Shown: positions 15,341 through 23,736 of the stretch, one piece after another | Layout of the letters: each line of letters begins with the position of its first letter | Numbering within the stretch: the stretch's first letter is position 1 | Assembly: GCA_004078665.1 (NCBI GenBank) | Contig: SCFO01000013.1 | Coordinates: 1 to 39,531, forward strand | Origin: Halobacillus fulvus | GTDB taxonomy: Bacteria; Bacillota; Bacilli; Bacillales; Halobacillaceae | Length of the DNA: 39,531 nucleotides | Reading direction: 5' to 3' | Made by a program: the position numbers and the translations under genes | The notes under the pieces: model-generated | Database searches by the model: none | Seen by the model: only the letters and a program-made list of their open reading frames with translations | What the model was told of the DNA's origin: nothing

Positions 15341-16246
15341 TTATTTTTTCAAAATCGACTCAAGTGCAGGCTCTAACTTAGGGTATTGAAAAGTATATCC
15401 GTGAGCTACTGCTTTCTTCGGGATGACGCTTTGCCCATCAAGCAGTAGAGTACTCATGTCCCCAAGTGCAGCTTTCAATGCAAAGGCAGGAGCAGGAATC
15501 CAGTGAGGTCGGTTCAACACGTTCCCTAATGTCTGACCGAAATCCTTGTTCCGTTTCGGGTTAGGTGCCGTCCCGTTCATCGGCCCTTCAATCGAATCAT
15601 TTTGTAAAGCGAACTGAATAAGACCGACGACATCATCAATGTGAATCCATGACATCCACTGTTCTCCTGAGCCAAGGTTTCCTCCAATCATCATCTTATA
15701 TGGAAGAATCATTTTAGGAAGGGCGCCTTTTTCGCCTAAAATGATACCGAAACGGATGTAAGTTGTCCGGACACCTTTCTCTTTTGCTTGTGAAGCCCGC
15801 TCTTCCCACTCGGTTACGACGTTTGCAAGGAAGTCGCGGCCTGGCTCTGTTGTTTCCTCCGTGAAGGTTTTCGTCTTGGACTGGCCATAAAAGCCGACAG
15901 CCGAAGCGTTGACGAGTACTTTAGGCTTTTTGTCGAGCTGGTCAATCAGCTCGAGTACTCCCTCGGTCGCTTGAATCCGGCTTTCGAGAATCGATCGTTT
16001 CCGCTCCTCCGTCCAGCGTCCGGAATTCAATGATTCTCCGGCTAAATTGACGATCGCTTCAACGTCTTGAAGTTTCGCAGCAGGATTGTAATCATCCTTC
16101 AGCCATCCAACATGGGTCACTTGTTCTGTATCTTTATACTTCTCGGGACTTCTGGTCAATATGTACACATGGTGACCTTCTTGTATGAGGGCGTCGGTCA
16201 GTTTACTGCCGACAAAACCGGTACCGCCTGTAACCGCAATATTCAT
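15341..16246 (-). CDS. yfhF: NAD(P)-dependent SDR epimerase YfhF (TIGR01777/DUF1731)
   Basis: A 301-residue atypical short-chain dehydrogenase. The Rossmann motif is VTGGTGFVG at residues 5-13, followed by IVNLAGESL, NASAVGFYG and a DUF1731-type C terminus (RPHWIPAPAFALKAALGDMSTLLLDGQ). The reaction is not known. The ATG at 16246 has AAAGGAGG upstream; an ORF opening 30 bases earlier lacks a site. It is divergent from recX exactly as in B. subtilis, which supports the name. Confidence 0.85.
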   Translation of the reverse strand: MNIAVTGGTGFVGSKLTDALIQEGHHVYILTRSPEKYKDTEQVTHVGWLKDDYNPAAKLQDVEAIVNLAGESLNSGRWTEERKRSILESRIQATEGVLELIDQLDKKPKVLVNASAVGFYGQSKTKTFTEETTEPGRDFLANVVTEWEERASQAKEKGVRTTYIRFGIILGEKGALPKMILPYKMMIGGNLGSGEQWMSWIHIDDVVGLIQFALQNDSIEGPMNGTAPNPKRNKDFGQTLGNVLNRPHWIPAPAFALKAALGDMSTLLLDGQSVIPKKAVAHGYTFQYPKLEPALESILKK

Positions 16247-16354
16247 AATAAATCCTCCTTTAGAAAAACGTTTCATATTAAGGAATAGCGATTCTTATCT
16301 GTGACCAGGGAGGGGGTTTCCATGCTACAATAAAGTGAGAGAGAGGTGGTAGCA

Positions 16355-17173
16355 TTGGCTAAATTAACCCGGATCACAACACAAAAGAAAAATAAGAATC
16401 GCTATAATATCTTTTTGGATCAAGGGCAGGGTGAAAGCTATGGTTTTAGTGTAGACGAAGATGTATTGATTCAATACCGACTGCAAAAAAATATGGAGTT
16501 GGATGATGCGACGATTGCAGCGTTGATCCAAACAGATACAATACATAAATCTTATACCCTTGCCATTAACTATTTAAGCTACAGAATGCGTTCGGAGAAA
16601 GAAATTCGTGATTATTTGCGGGAAAAGGAAGTCGAGCCGGAGCACGTAGACGAGATTATCCGTCGTTTGTGGAACGAGAAGCTGATTGATGACCAAGAGT
16701 TCGCCAACTCCCTGGTGAGGACTAGAGTGATGACGTCGAGCAAAGGGCCGCTGCTTGTCAAAAAAGAGCTGATTGAAAAAGGAGTCCAAGCTCAGATCGC
16801 AGAAGAAGCACTCGTCCACTATCCATTTAATAAGCAATACGAGAAGGCGATGAAGTTCGCTGAGAAAAAAATGAAGAATGATGGACGTAAATCTTACCGT
16901 CAACAAGTTCAAACCGTCCAGCAGACATTGATGCAAAAAGGCTTTCAAGGCGATGTCGTCCAGGAAGTGCTCGCCAATCTGCCCAAGGACGAAGATCAGG
17001 ATGCAGAATGGGAAGCCGTTGTTCACCAAGGCGAGAAGCTGTTACGTAAGTATGCAAGCAAGGCAGAGGGCTTTGAGTTGAAACAAAAAATCAAAGGCGG
17101 CCTTTACCGCAAGGGCTTCGCGTTTGACCTGATTGATCGTTTTCTAGAAGAGTATGTAGACGCAGAATCATAA
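16355..17173 (+). CDS. recX: RecA regulator RecX
   Basis: RecX binds RecA filaments and modulates recombination and the SOS response. The 272 residues begin LTRITTQKKNKNRYNIFLD, like firmicute RecX, and consist of repeated three-helix units (for example YLSYRMRSEKEIRDYLREKE and the next at LVKKELIEKG). The length matches the long Bacillus form. The probable start is TTG at 16355, because GAGAGGTGG lies upstream at normal spacing; GTG at 16346 sits inside that site. Gene order with yfhF and yfhH agrees with B. subtilis. Confidence 0.88.
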   Translation: MAKLTRITTQKKNKNRYNIFLDQGQGESYGFSVDEDVLIQYRLQKNMELDDATIAALIQTDTIHKSYTLAINYLSYRMRSEKEIRDYLREKEVEPEHVDEIIRRLWNEKLIDDQEFANSLVRTRVMTSSKGPLLVKKELIEKGVQAQIAEEALVHYPFNKQYEKAMKFAEKKMKNDGRKSYRQQVQTVQQTLMQKGFQGDVVQEVLANLPKDEDQDAEWEAVVHQGEKLLRKYASKAEGFELKQKIKGGLYRKGFAFDLIDRFLEEYVDAES

Positions 17174-17247
17174 GTTTTCCACTCGTAAAGGAATAAAACG
17201 TGTATACTTATGACTATGCCATAAGAACCATTGGAGGTTGAAAACTT

Positions 17248-18009
17248 ATGATTTACCAGCGTCTGACTTACCGCATCGATCCCAACCAATACGAATCGTT
17301 CACACGCTTTTTTCACGAATATATTCTTCCGAACCGTCTCGGTCATGGAGCGAGATTGGTGGATCGATATGCAACATTGGCACGTGATGAAATCATGACG
17401 ATCTGGGAGTACGATTCCCTGGAGGCGCATGATGAGATTGACAAAAAATTGAAGCAATCCGACTTGTTTTTGAAGGCCGAAAAGCGGAAAAAGGAATTGC
17501 CACCTCTATATATCGATCAGAAGGAAGACTTTATGGAGACGACAGGGGAGTATCATTTTCCGAAGCACATCGTGTCCGTCTCAGCTTGTGTGACGAATAA
17601 AAAAGGGGAGGTCCTTTTTGTCAATAATGAACATCGGAGCGATACATATGAGATGCCTGGAGGACGAATGGAGCACCAGGAAACCCTTGAACAGGCTGTG
17701 AAGAGGGAAGTTCTAGAGGAAACGGGAGTTCATATGAAAGTGACCGGTGTGACGGGGGTTTATCAAAACTTGACGATCGGCGTTGTTTGTATCGTTTTTA
17801 AAGGGGAGTATGTTTCAGGGGAGCTTGCCGTGCAGCCGGGCGAAACAAAAGATGTAGGTTTTATTGATGTCTCAGAAGGTAAGCTGGATGAACTTGTGAC
17901 ACGAGAGCATTTCAGAATACGAGTAGAGGATGCATTGAAACGAGAGGGCGTATCCGTCGAAAGCTATTTTGTAAGGCCTTATGACGTCGTCTATCGTCTG
18001 GAAAAATAA
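17248..18009 (+). CDS. NIPSNAP-like domain fused to Nudix hydrolase
   Basis: A 253-residue protein of two parts. Residues 1-95 look like a NIPSNAP/dimeric alpha-beta barrel domain (YQRLTYRIDPNQYESF, then IMTIWEYDSLEAHDEIDKKL). Residues about 105-250 form a Nudix hydrolase with an intact Nudix box, GGRMEHQETLEQAVKREVLEETGV: Gly, Glu after five residues, and REVLEETG. Nudix enzymes cleave nucleoside diphosphate-linked compounds; the substrate here is unknown. The N-terminal domain may act in dimerisation or ligand sensing. GGAGG lies upstream. It is 74 bases after recX with no terminator between, so read-through from recX is possible. Confidence 0.75.
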   Translation: MIYQRLTYRIDPNQYESFTRFFHEYILPNRLGHGARLVDRYATLARDEIMTIWEYDSLEAHDEIDKKLKQSDLFLKAEKRKKELPPLYIDQKEDFMETTGEYHFPKHIVSVSACVTNKKGEVLFVNNEHRSDTYEMPGGRMEHQETLEQAVKREVLEETGVHMKVTGVTGVYQNLTIGVVCIVFKGEYVSGELAVQPGETKDVGFIDVSEGKLDELVTREHFRIRVEDALKREGVSVESYFVRPYDVVYRLEK

Positions 18010-18037
18010 AAAGCCGCTGAGCAAGTCAGCAGCTTTT
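18008..18037. terminator. Terminator between convergent Nudix and HAD genes
   Basis: AAAGCCGCTGA and TCAGCAGCTTTT pair with one mismatch around a GCAAG loop. T-runs are present in both directions. Confidence 0.65.
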
Positions 18038-18039
18038 CA

Positions 18040-18831
18040 TTAAATCAATGATTTTTTTTCTAATTCTTCAATCGCTTCGTGTACGTGATCGACGATGATC
18101 GCACCTTTTTGTATGACTTCCGGATGAGCGGTAGACATCACGAAGCTGTGCGGGGTCAAGTCGAACATCGATAAATCGTTAAAGGAATCTCCCACCACAG
18201 CGATTTCATGTGGCTCAATTTCTAGGATCTCCATTAAAGCCTTCAGTCCAGTTCCTTTATTGACGGCTTTCGGCATCAAGTCCACACATGTTTCATGCGA
18301 AATGAAGCTGTCAATCTCATTGCCGAACGTTTCGGACAGTCGGTTGTAGGCTTCTATAACATCCTTTTCTTTTCCGTGCAGCGTAATTTTAGACGGGTGG
18401 ATGTTGGTACCGAAATCTTCTCTCATTGTCGGGTGTACGATAATATCGTGAAACAGCTGTTCAGATATTAGATCGATCCACTTATTCCCCTTTTCCGTAA
18501 ACGTGTCCTTCTCTGTCGAAACGGTTTTGATCATCGGTTCCGGATCAATGGTCTTCATCACCTTATGTGCGGTTTCTTCGTCGAACGTTTTTGAGTGTAG
18601 GTGCTTGTCTTCATCATCGAAAACAAACGCTCCGTTCTGGCTGACACGATGGCCGTTTACTCCAACCTGTTTGAGTACTTCCTTAATTTCATGATCCATG
18701 CGACCGGACGCGACTGTGAAAGGTACTCCGCGTTCCACCAGTCGATTGACTGCATCGATATCTTCATTCTTTATATAATGATCCATACCTAATAAGGTGC
18801 CATCGAGATCACTCACAAATAGTTTGATCAT
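18040..18831 (-). CDS. Cof-type HAD-IIB family phosphatase
   Basis: A 263-residue cytosolic phosphatase. HAD motif I is DLDGTLLG (nucleophile Asp8, general acid Asp10), motif II lies in PFTVASGR, the lysine motif is in KAVNKGTGLKAL and motif IV is VGDSFNDLSMF. The cap domain lies between motifs II and III, as in the Cof/YwpJ group that dephosphorylates sugar phosphates, FMN or pyridoxal phosphate. The exact substrate cannot be told. The start at 18831 has AAAGGAG at good spacing; a longer frame to 18906 lacks such a site. It is divergent from glcT. Confidence 0.85.
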   Translation of the reverse strand: MIKLFVSDLDGTLLGMDHYIKNEDIDAVNRLVERGVPFTVASGRMDHEIKEVLKQVGVNGHRVSQNGAFVFDDEDKHLHSKTFDEETAHKVMKTIDPEPMIKTVSTEKDTFTEKGNKWIDLISEQLFHDIIVHPTMREDFGTNIHPSKITLHGKEKDVIEAYNRLSETFGNEIDSFISHETCVDLMPKAVNKGTGLKALMEILEIEPHEIAVVGDSFNDLSMFDLTPHSFVMSTAHPEVIQKGAIIVDHVHEAIEELEKKSLI

Positions 18832-18933
18832 AGTTGATCTCCTTTCCATTTTCGGTTCTTCGTGAACACCTAAACGATTGTACACGACGGAAGCGCTTTT
18901 AGACAATCCGAAAGGTTTTATATCAATGAATCC

Positions 18934-18962
18934 TTGTAAAAAAGTCTTAGGAGATATAGGAT
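18934..18962 (+). promoter_or_regulatory. Possible glcT promoter
   Basis: TTGTAA (18934-18939), a 17-base spacer and TAGGAT (18957-18962). The match is weak. Confidence 0.3.
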
Positions 18963-18979
18963 AGAATTTATGAGATGAG

Positions 18980-18993
18980 TGTAAACGCTTTAT
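18980..18993 (+). promoter_or_regulatory. cre-like site in the glcT leader
   Basis: TGTAAACGCTTTAT matches the CcpA consensus TGWAANCGNTNWCA at all positions except the final CA. It lies 21 bases upstream of the glcT start and just downstream of the possible promoter, where CcpA would act as a roadblock. Confidence 0.4.
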
Positions 18994-19013
18994 ACGTTAG
19001 TGAGGGACACAGT

Positions 19014-19856
19014 ATGGAACAGCAAGTCAAAATTAAAAAGGTTTTGAATAACAATGTCGTCATTGCTGAACATCCTTCCTTTGAAGAAGTCGTCCTGATT
19101 GGAAAAGGGATCGGCTTCAATCGAAAAAAGGAGGATACCGTTTCGTTCAGTAAAGCGGACAAAACTTTTTTGTTGAGTAATGAAAAAGAGAAGCAGCAAT
19201 ATGTGAACCTTTTGCCTTATATTGATGAAAACCTGATTGACTTCATGAATGATATTCTTGTTCATATTGAACATCGGATGGGGCAGGAGCTGAATCAACA
19301 TATCCATGTCGCCTTAACGGACCACCTGGCATTTGCGATCAATCGGGCGAAGAAAAATATGCAGTTTTCGAATCCATTCCTATTGGAAATCGAATCTCTT
19401 TACCCGAAGGAATATCAAATTGCGATGGAGGTCGTAACGATGATTTACGATCAGATGGGCATTCAGTTTCCGGAAGGGGAAGTCGGATTCATCGCGCTTC
19501 ATATCCACAGTGCGGTTACAGATAAAACATTGCGAGAAATCAACCGTCACAATCAACTAATTACGAAGCTTGTATCACTGGTGGAAGAAACGATGGATGT
19601 CAGGATTGATAAAAACAGCGTCGATTATCACCGGCTTGTCCAGCATTTACACCGGGCGATTGACCGCGTTCACCAAGATGAATCGGTGGGAGATGAAATT
19701 CGTTTAGCAAACATGTTGAAACAAGAGTATCCTGTATGCTATAATCTTGCATGGAAGTTGATTAAAGTGATGCAAAAGCAGTTGAATAAACCAGTAGATG
19801 AATCGGAAGCCATATATCTAACGATTCATTTGCAACGGTTAACCCATAAATCTTAA
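19014..19856 (+). CDS. glcT: Transcription antiterminator GlcT (BglG/SacY family)
   Basis: A 280-residue regulator with an N-terminal RNA-binding CAT domain (residues 1-58: KIKKVLNNNVVIAEH, then VLIGKGIGFNRK) and two PTS regulation domains, PRD1 about 60-165 (ALTDHLAFAINR) and PRD2 about 170-280. The conserved PRD histidines (HIEHR, ALTDH, ALHIHSA, VQHLHRAI, TIHLQRL) are present. It binds the RAT hairpin that starts two bases after its own stop codon and allows ptsG transcription when glucose is present; EIIGlc phosphorylation inactivates it. The ATG at 19014 has AGGGA upstream and agrees with the B. subtilis start. Confidence 0.92.
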   Translation: MEQQVKIKKVLNNNVVIAEHPSFEEVVLIGKGIGFNRKKEDTVSFSKADKTFLLSNEKEKQQYVNLLPYIDENLIDFMNDILVHIEHRMGQELNQHIHVALTDHLAFAINRAKKNMQFSNPFLLEIESLYPKEYQIAMEVVTMIYDQMGIQFPEGEVGFIALHIHSAVTDKTLREINRHNQLITKLVSLVEETMDVRIDKNSVDYHRLVQHLHRAIDRVHQDESVGDEIRLANMLKQEYPVCYNLAWKLIKVMQKQLNKPVDESEAIYLTIHLQRLTHKS

Positions 19857-19857
19857 C

Positions 19858-19890
19858 ATACGTGTTACTGATCCGATCAGGCATGAGTAT
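19858..19890 (+). promoter_or_regulatory. RAT antiterminator hairpin of ptsG
   Basis: ATAC (19858-19861) and GTAT (19887-19890) close a hairpin containing GTGTTACTGATCCGATCAGG, the pattern of ribonucleic antiterminators bound by GlcT. It shares its 3' half with the following terminator, so only one can form. It begins directly after the glcT stop. No good promoter lies between, so the ptsG transcript must begin inside glcT or upstream of it. Confidence 0.88.
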
Positions 19891-19971
19891 TAGAAGATGA
19901 GCGGTTTACCACAGAGGGTGTCGTGTACCCTTTTTGGTAATGCGCAGATTTTCTATACTCATGCCTTTTTT
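19879..19971 (+). terminator. GlcT-controlled terminator in front of ptsG
   Basis: AGGCATGAGTAT (19879-19890) pairs with ATACTCATGCCT (19955-19966), extended by TAGAA/TTCT pairs and an inner GGGT/ACCC hairpin, and ends in six T. The left arm overlaps the RAT. Confidence 0.9.
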
Positions 19972-20022
19972 GTTTTCATTTATTTTTTACGCCCGAAACG
20001 GCGTTTATCTTTTGGGATTGGA

Positions 20023-20036
20023 TGTAAACGTTTTAT
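20023..20036 (+). promoter_or_regulatory. cre-like site upstream of ptsG
   Basis: TGTAAACGTTTTAT has the same form as the site in the glcT leader and departs from the CcpA consensus only in the last two bases. It lies 58 bases before ptsG, downstream of the terminator. Confidence 0.35.
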
Positions 20037-20093
20037 TTTTCTGAACATTATGGGAACTGCTTTCTAATCACATCATAAAAAGGAGGAAAACTT

Positions 20094-22133
20094 ATGTTTA
20101 AAAATGCTTTTGGTACCTTGCAAAAAGTCGGTAAAGCTCTGATGACGCCGGTAGCCTTGCTGCCAGCCGCTGGTATTCTGCTTGCTTTCGGTACGAGTTT
20201 TGCACAAGATGACTTTGTAGAACGTGTCCCTTACTTTGGAACACCATGGGTCCAGACATTATTGGAAGTCATGTCCTCAGCCGGGGATGTTGTATTTGCG
20301 AACTTGCCGTTACTATTTGCGGTCGGTGTCGCGATTGGTTTGTCGAAAGGGGACGGGGTAGCCGGTCTTGCTGCGATCATCGGTTACTTAATTATGAATG
20401 TTGTCATGGGTGTGCTTGGTGAGGTGACACCAGAGATGGCGGCGAATGACCCTGCCTATGCTGAAGTGCTCGGAATTCCGACGCTGCAGACGGGTGTGTT
20501 CGGCGGTATTATCGTCGGTATATTGGCATCGGCCCTGTATAACCGATACTTCAATATTGAATTGCCGCAATTCCTAGGGTTCTTTGCTGGAAAACGCTTT
20601 GTACCCATCATCACCGCTTTTACATCTCTATTTTTAGGAATGGTTATGCTATGGGTATGGCCTTTCGCTCAAAATGGTTTGAATGCTCTATCGAACTTGA
20701 TGCTTGAAGGAAACCAAACGATTTCTGCATTCTTCTTCGGAGTGATTGAACGTTCATTGATTCCATTCGGATTGCACCACATTTTCTATTCTCCGTTCTG
20801 GTTTGAGTTCGGGACTTATACGAACGCTGCAGGCGAAATTGTCCGTGGGGACCAGCAAATCTTCTTTGCGCAGCTTCGGGACGGCGTGGAATTCACAGCC
20901 GGTACGTTTATGGTCGGTAAATTCCCATTCATGATGTTCGGTCTTCCGGCAGCAGCGCTTGCCATTTATCACACAGCGAAGCCGGAACGTAAAAAAGTGG
21001 TTGGAGGAATCATGCTTTCCGCTGCTCTTACATCCTTCCTGACAGGGATTACAGAGCCGATCGAGTTCTCCTTCCTATTCGTAGCTCCACTGTTGTTCGC
21101 GATTCACGCAGTATTTGCTGGGGCATCCTTTATGGTAATGGAGATTCTCGGCGTTAAAATTGGACAGACGTTCTCTGGCGGTCTGATCGACTTCATCCTG
21201 TTCGGTGTCCTTCCAAACCGTACAGACTGGTGGTGGGTCATCATCGTTGGTCTCGTATTCTCTGTCATCTACTACTTCGGATTCCGCTGGGCGATCCTGA
21301 AATTCAATCTGGCGACGCCTGGACGCGAAGATGAAGCAGACGACGAAGAAAATGAAGGAGAAGTAGGAGACCTTCCATTCGAAATTCTTGAAGCAATGGG
21401 TGGCAAAGAAAATATCGCTCACCTTGATGCCTGTATCACGCGTCTTCGTGTATCTGTTAACGAAAAAGACAATGTAAACAAAAACCGTCTGAAAAAACTC
21501 GGGGCATCCGGAGTTATGGAAGTCGGAAACAATATTCAGGCGATCTTCGGTCCGGTATCTGATACACTTCGTGGGCAGATCCAGGACATCATCGATGGCA
21601 AAACGCCACGTTCCAAAGAGGATGTAGCAGAAATCATCAACGATGCTAAGGACGCAGAAGCTCCTGTCACAAAAGGTGAATTGAGTTTTGTCAGCCCGAT
21701 CAAAGGTAAGGTATTGCCGATCACAGAAGTCCCTGACCAAGTTTTCTCAGGCAAAATGATGGGAGATGGCTTTGCAATTGAGCCGGAAGATGGTAAGATA
21801 GTTTCGCCGGTACACGGTAAAGTGTTAAACGTTTTCCCAACGAAGCATGCCATCGGACTCGAAGCGGATAATGGAATGGAAATCCTGATCCATATCGGAA
21901 TCGACACGGTCGGCTTAAAAGGGGAAGGCTTTACAGCGTTGATTTCTGAAGGTGATGAAGTCAAGCAGGGACAAGCATTGATGGAAGTGGATCTTGATTA
22001 CGTCAAAGAGAATGCTCCATCGATCGTAACTCCGATTGTTTTCACGAACCTTGCAGAAGGTCAATCTGTCGAAGTGAAAGCTTCTGGTCACGTGAATCAC
22101 AACGACCCAGATATTATTCACATACAATCATAA
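20094..22133 (+). CDS. ptsG: PTS glucose-specific transporter EIICBA (PtsG)
   Basis: A 679-residue membrane permease-kinase that takes up glucose with phosphorylation. The EIIC domain (about 1-410) has roughly ten hydrophobic segments and the [15 protein letters not shown] motif. EIIB (about 420-495) has the phosphorylated cysteine at Cys447 in [13 protein letters not shown] charged linker ([11 protein letters not shown]) precedes EIIB, and a second linker precedes EIIA (about 530-679). EIIA has the partner histidine in PTKHAIG and the phosphorylated His600 in [18 protein letters not shown] precedes the ATG. Expression depends on GlcT at the RAT/terminator. It is followed within 16 bases by ptsH. 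Confidence 0.95.
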   Translation: MFKNAFGTLQKVGKALMTPVALLPAAGILLAFGTSFAQDDFVERVPYFGTPWVQTLLEVMSSAGDVVFANLPLLFAVGVAIGLSKGDGVAGLAAIIGYLIMNVVMGVLGEVTPEMAANDPAYAEVLGIPTLQTGVFGGIIVGILASALYNRYFNIELPQFLGFFAGKRFVPIITAFTSLFLGMVMLWVWPFAQNGLNALSNLMLEGNQTISAFFFGVIERSLIPFGLHHIFYSPFWFEFGTYTNAAGEIVRGDQQIFFAQLRDGVEFTAGTFMVGKFPFMMFGLPAAALAIYHTAKPERKKVVGGIMLSAALTSFLTGITEPIEFSFLFVAPLLFAIHAVFAGASFMVMEILGVKIGQTFSGGLIDFILFGVLPNRTDWWWVIIVGLVFSVIYYFGFRWAILKFNLATPGREDEADDEENEGEVGDLPFEILEAMGGKENIAHLDACITRLRVSVNEKDNVNKNRLKKLGASGVMEVGNNIQAIFGPVSDTLRGQIQDIIDGKTPRSKEDVAEIINDAKDAEAPVTKGELSFVSPIKGKVLPITEVPDQVFSGKMMGDGFAIEPEDGKIVSPVHGKVLNVFPTKHAIGLEADNGMEILIHIGIDTVGLKGEGFTALISEGDEVKQGQALMEVDLDYVKENAPSIVTPIVFTNLAEGQSVEVKASGHVNHNDPDIIHIQS

Positions 22134-22149
22134 AAAAGGAGAGATTATC

Positions 22150-22416
22150 ATGGCAGAACAAACAATGAAAATCACTGCTGCTGACGGCCTGCACGCACGT
22201 CCAGCTACAGCACTTGTACAAGTTGCTGGAAAGTACCAATCTGATGTTAACATCGAGTACAAAGGGAAGTCCGTAAACATGAAGTCCATCATGGGCGTTA
22301 TGTCCCTTGGAATTCCAAGCGGTGCTGAAGTTAAATTCACAGCTGAAGGTTCAGATGAACAAGAAGCATTGGATGCTGTTGTATCCAAAGTGAAAGATGA
22401 AGGTCTTGGAGAGTAA
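22150..22416 (+). CDS. ptsH: HPr phosphocarrier protein
   Basis: An 88-residue cytosolic phosphocarrier. His15 in GLHARPA takes phosphate from enzyme I, and Ser46 in NMKSIMGVMSLG is the HPr kinase site used for CcpA-mediated catabolite repression, so both roles are intact. AAAGGAG precedes the ATG. It is co-transcribed with ptsG. In B. subtilis ptsI follows directly; here a strong terminator follows, and the next gene is an unrelated one on the other strand, so enzyme I must be encoded elsewhere. Confidence 0.95.
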   Translation: MAEQTMKITAADGLHARPATALVQVAGKYQSDVNIEYKGKSVNMKSIMGVMSLGIPSGAEVKFTAEGSDEQEALDAVVSKVKDEGLGE

Positions 22417-22431
22417 TCTCCTTCTATACAG

Positions 22432-22463
22432 AAAACGCCGGTCGCGCTGACCGGCGTTTTTTT
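22432..22463. terminator. Terminator after ptsH
   Basis: AACGCCGGTC and GACCGGCGTT form a GC-rich stem around GCGCT, followed by seven T. An A-run on the left also makes it usable for the convergent SDR gene. Confidence 0.92.
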
Positions 22464-22478
22464 GTATAGTTTAAAGTA

Positions 22479-23138
22479 TTAGCGATCAATATAAATGGCT
22501 TCGCGGCCATCATCTTCATTGAAGATTTGTTCAGCTACACCTTCAGGCCCTTTCATTTTTTCAGGGTTCTTGACGTGATCCGTTTCGTTCCAGAATGGCG
22601 TATTCATTCCACCCATGTAAACGGCAGTGGCGCTTGCGGTTTCATTTTCCCATTCCTTATGCAAGCTTTCCGTAAATCCACGTACGGCGAATTTGCTGGC
22701 ACAGTACACACTTTCATTTTTCTTGCCACGAAGTCCCGCAGTCGAAATGATGTTCAATACGCGGCCGTTTGCCGCTTTCAGTTTTGGAAAAGCCATCTGC
22801 GTCGTTAAAATAGTTCCTTTGACATTCGTGTCGAAGGTCTGATCGATTTGTTCCGCTGACAATTCGTTAAGCTCGCCGAACAAACCGATTCCGGCATTAT
22901 TAATCAAAATGTCCACCTTATCGATTTGACGAACCGCTTCTTCAATCGAAGCAGTTTCTGTTACATCGCAAATCAACACCTCAGCCTGACCGCCTTTTTC
23001 TCTGATTTCATTTTGGACAATCAGTAAATTCTTCTCGGTACGTCCAGAAAGGAAGAGACGATGGCCTGCTTCTGCATAACGGTGAGCAAGCGCACGTCCC
23101 AGTCCAGTTCCGGCACCAGTAATCCATACATTTCCCAT
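22479..23138 (-). CDS. Short-chain dehydrogenase/reductase
   Basis: A 219-residue classical SDR oxidoreductase. The cofactor motif is TGAGTGLG (residues 7-14), the acidic/NNAG motif is INNAGIG near 79, and the active site Ser (IISTAG) with YCASKFA gives the Ser-Tyr-Lys set. It is short for the family because the C-terminal substrate loop is reduced. The substrate is unknown. AAGGAGG precedes the ATG. An inverted repeat just upstream may bind a regulator. It interrupts the yfh gene order between recX and yfhH, together with the PTS genes, and so looks like an insertion relative to B. subtilis. Confidence 0.83.
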   Translation of the reverse strand: MGNVWITGAGTGLGRALAHRYAEAGHRLFLSGRTEKNLLIVQNEIREKGGQAEVLICDVTETASIEEAVRQIDKVDILINNAGIGLFGELNELSAEQIDQTFDTNVKGTILTTQMAFPKLKAANGRVLNIISTAGLRGKKNESVYCASKFAVRGFTESLHKEWENETASATAVYMGGMNTPFWNETDHVKNPEKMKGPEGVAEQIFNEDDGREAIYIDR

Positions 23139-23160
23139 ATTTTCTACCTCCTTATGTAAA

Positions 23161-23182
23161 CGTCACCATATTCATTGTGACG
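23161..23182. promoter_or_regulatory. Inverted repeat between SDR gene and yfhH
   Basis: CGTCAC (23161-23166) and GTGACG (23177-23182) are exact inverted repeats 10 bases apart, in the divergent promoter region. They could be an operator; no regulator gene is adjacent. Confidence 0.35.
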
Positions 23183-23232
23183 AAACCCTGTTAAAATGTA
23201 AAGAAGTCATCAGAGATAGAGGGGGAAGTAAA

Positions 23233-23568
23233 GTGGAGAAACGCTACAGTGAATATACGTATGAAGAGCTTCGTCAGGAAGTAGCGCAGCTAACAGAAAA
23301 AGCGCGTAAAGCCGAGCAGATGGGGATGGTCAATGAGTACGCCGTGCACGAGCGGAAAATCATCATGGCCAAATCGTATATGATGAACCCAGCTGACTTT
23401 TCAGCTGGTGAGACATACAGTCTGACAGGAGACCCAGAGCATACGTTTTATATCGAATATATGAACGGTGTGTTTGCTTGGGGATACCGAAAGAATAAGC
23501 TCGGGCAGAAAGTGACAGCAGAAGAAGAGGAAGCCCTGCCGATTTCCATGCTCGGCCATAAAGCATAA
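23233..23568 (+). CDS. yfhH: YfhH family protein (DUF1811)
   Basis: A 111-residue small soluble protein. An N-terminal charged helical hairpin (YSEYTYEELRQEVAQLTEKA) is followed by an SH3-like beta part (FSAGETYSLTGDPEHTFYIE and GVFAWGYRKN), which is the YfhH pattern. Function is unknown. It starts with GTG, preceded by GAGGGGG. In B. subtilis yfhH follows recX directly; here six genes separate them. Confidence 0.82.
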   Translation: MEKRYSEYTYEELRQEVAQLTEKARKAEQMGMVNEYAVHERKIIMAKSYMMNPADFSAGETYSLTGDPEHTFYIEYMNGVFAWGYRKNKLGQKVTAEEEEALPISMLGHKA

Positions 23569-23569
23569 T

Positions 23570-23600
23570 GAAACCCGGTGGAGGATGCCACCGGGTTTTG
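23570..23600 (+). terminator. Terminator of yfhH
   Basis: AAACCCGGTGG and CCACCGGGTTT form an 11-bp stem with an AGGATG loop, followed by TTTTG. Confidence 0.88.
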
Positions 23601-23601
23601 T

Positions 23602-23736
23602 TTAGCTGCGTTTACGCGCCTGTATTTCTGTAATTTGATTGGATAACGTTTGCTCCGTTTCACCGTTCACACGGTGGCTTAAGTGCTTAGCACCACGGTG
23701 AGGTGTACGACTGTGCAGGAAATGTTTCTTACCCAC
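23602..23736 (-). CDS. Small basic protein with VNGETEQT motif (YpzG-like)
   Basis: A 44-residue basic protein starting with GTG at 23736, preceded by GGGGAGG at seven bases. It reads GKKHFLHSRTPHRGAKHL, then HRVNGETEQTLSN and a basic tail QARKRS. The VNGETEQT core recalls the YpzG-like family of spore formers, whose function is not known to me. Its start lies inside the last codons of sspK (8-base overlap), so it is co-transcribed with it and is probably a sporulation-stage product. Confidence 0.6.
   Translation of the reverse strand: MGKKHFLHSRTPHRGAKHLSHRVNGETEQTLSNQITEIQARKRS

Noticed and set aside
21075-21740. 221-codon open frame antisense to ptsG
   Set aside because: A codon-bias shadow of ptsG; the protein is Cys/Phe-rich with no family pattern.
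23157-23170. cre site near the SDR gene
   Set aside because: TGTAAACGTCACCA has mismatches at two defined positions, and the stronger feature there is the CGTCAC/GTGACG inverted repeat.
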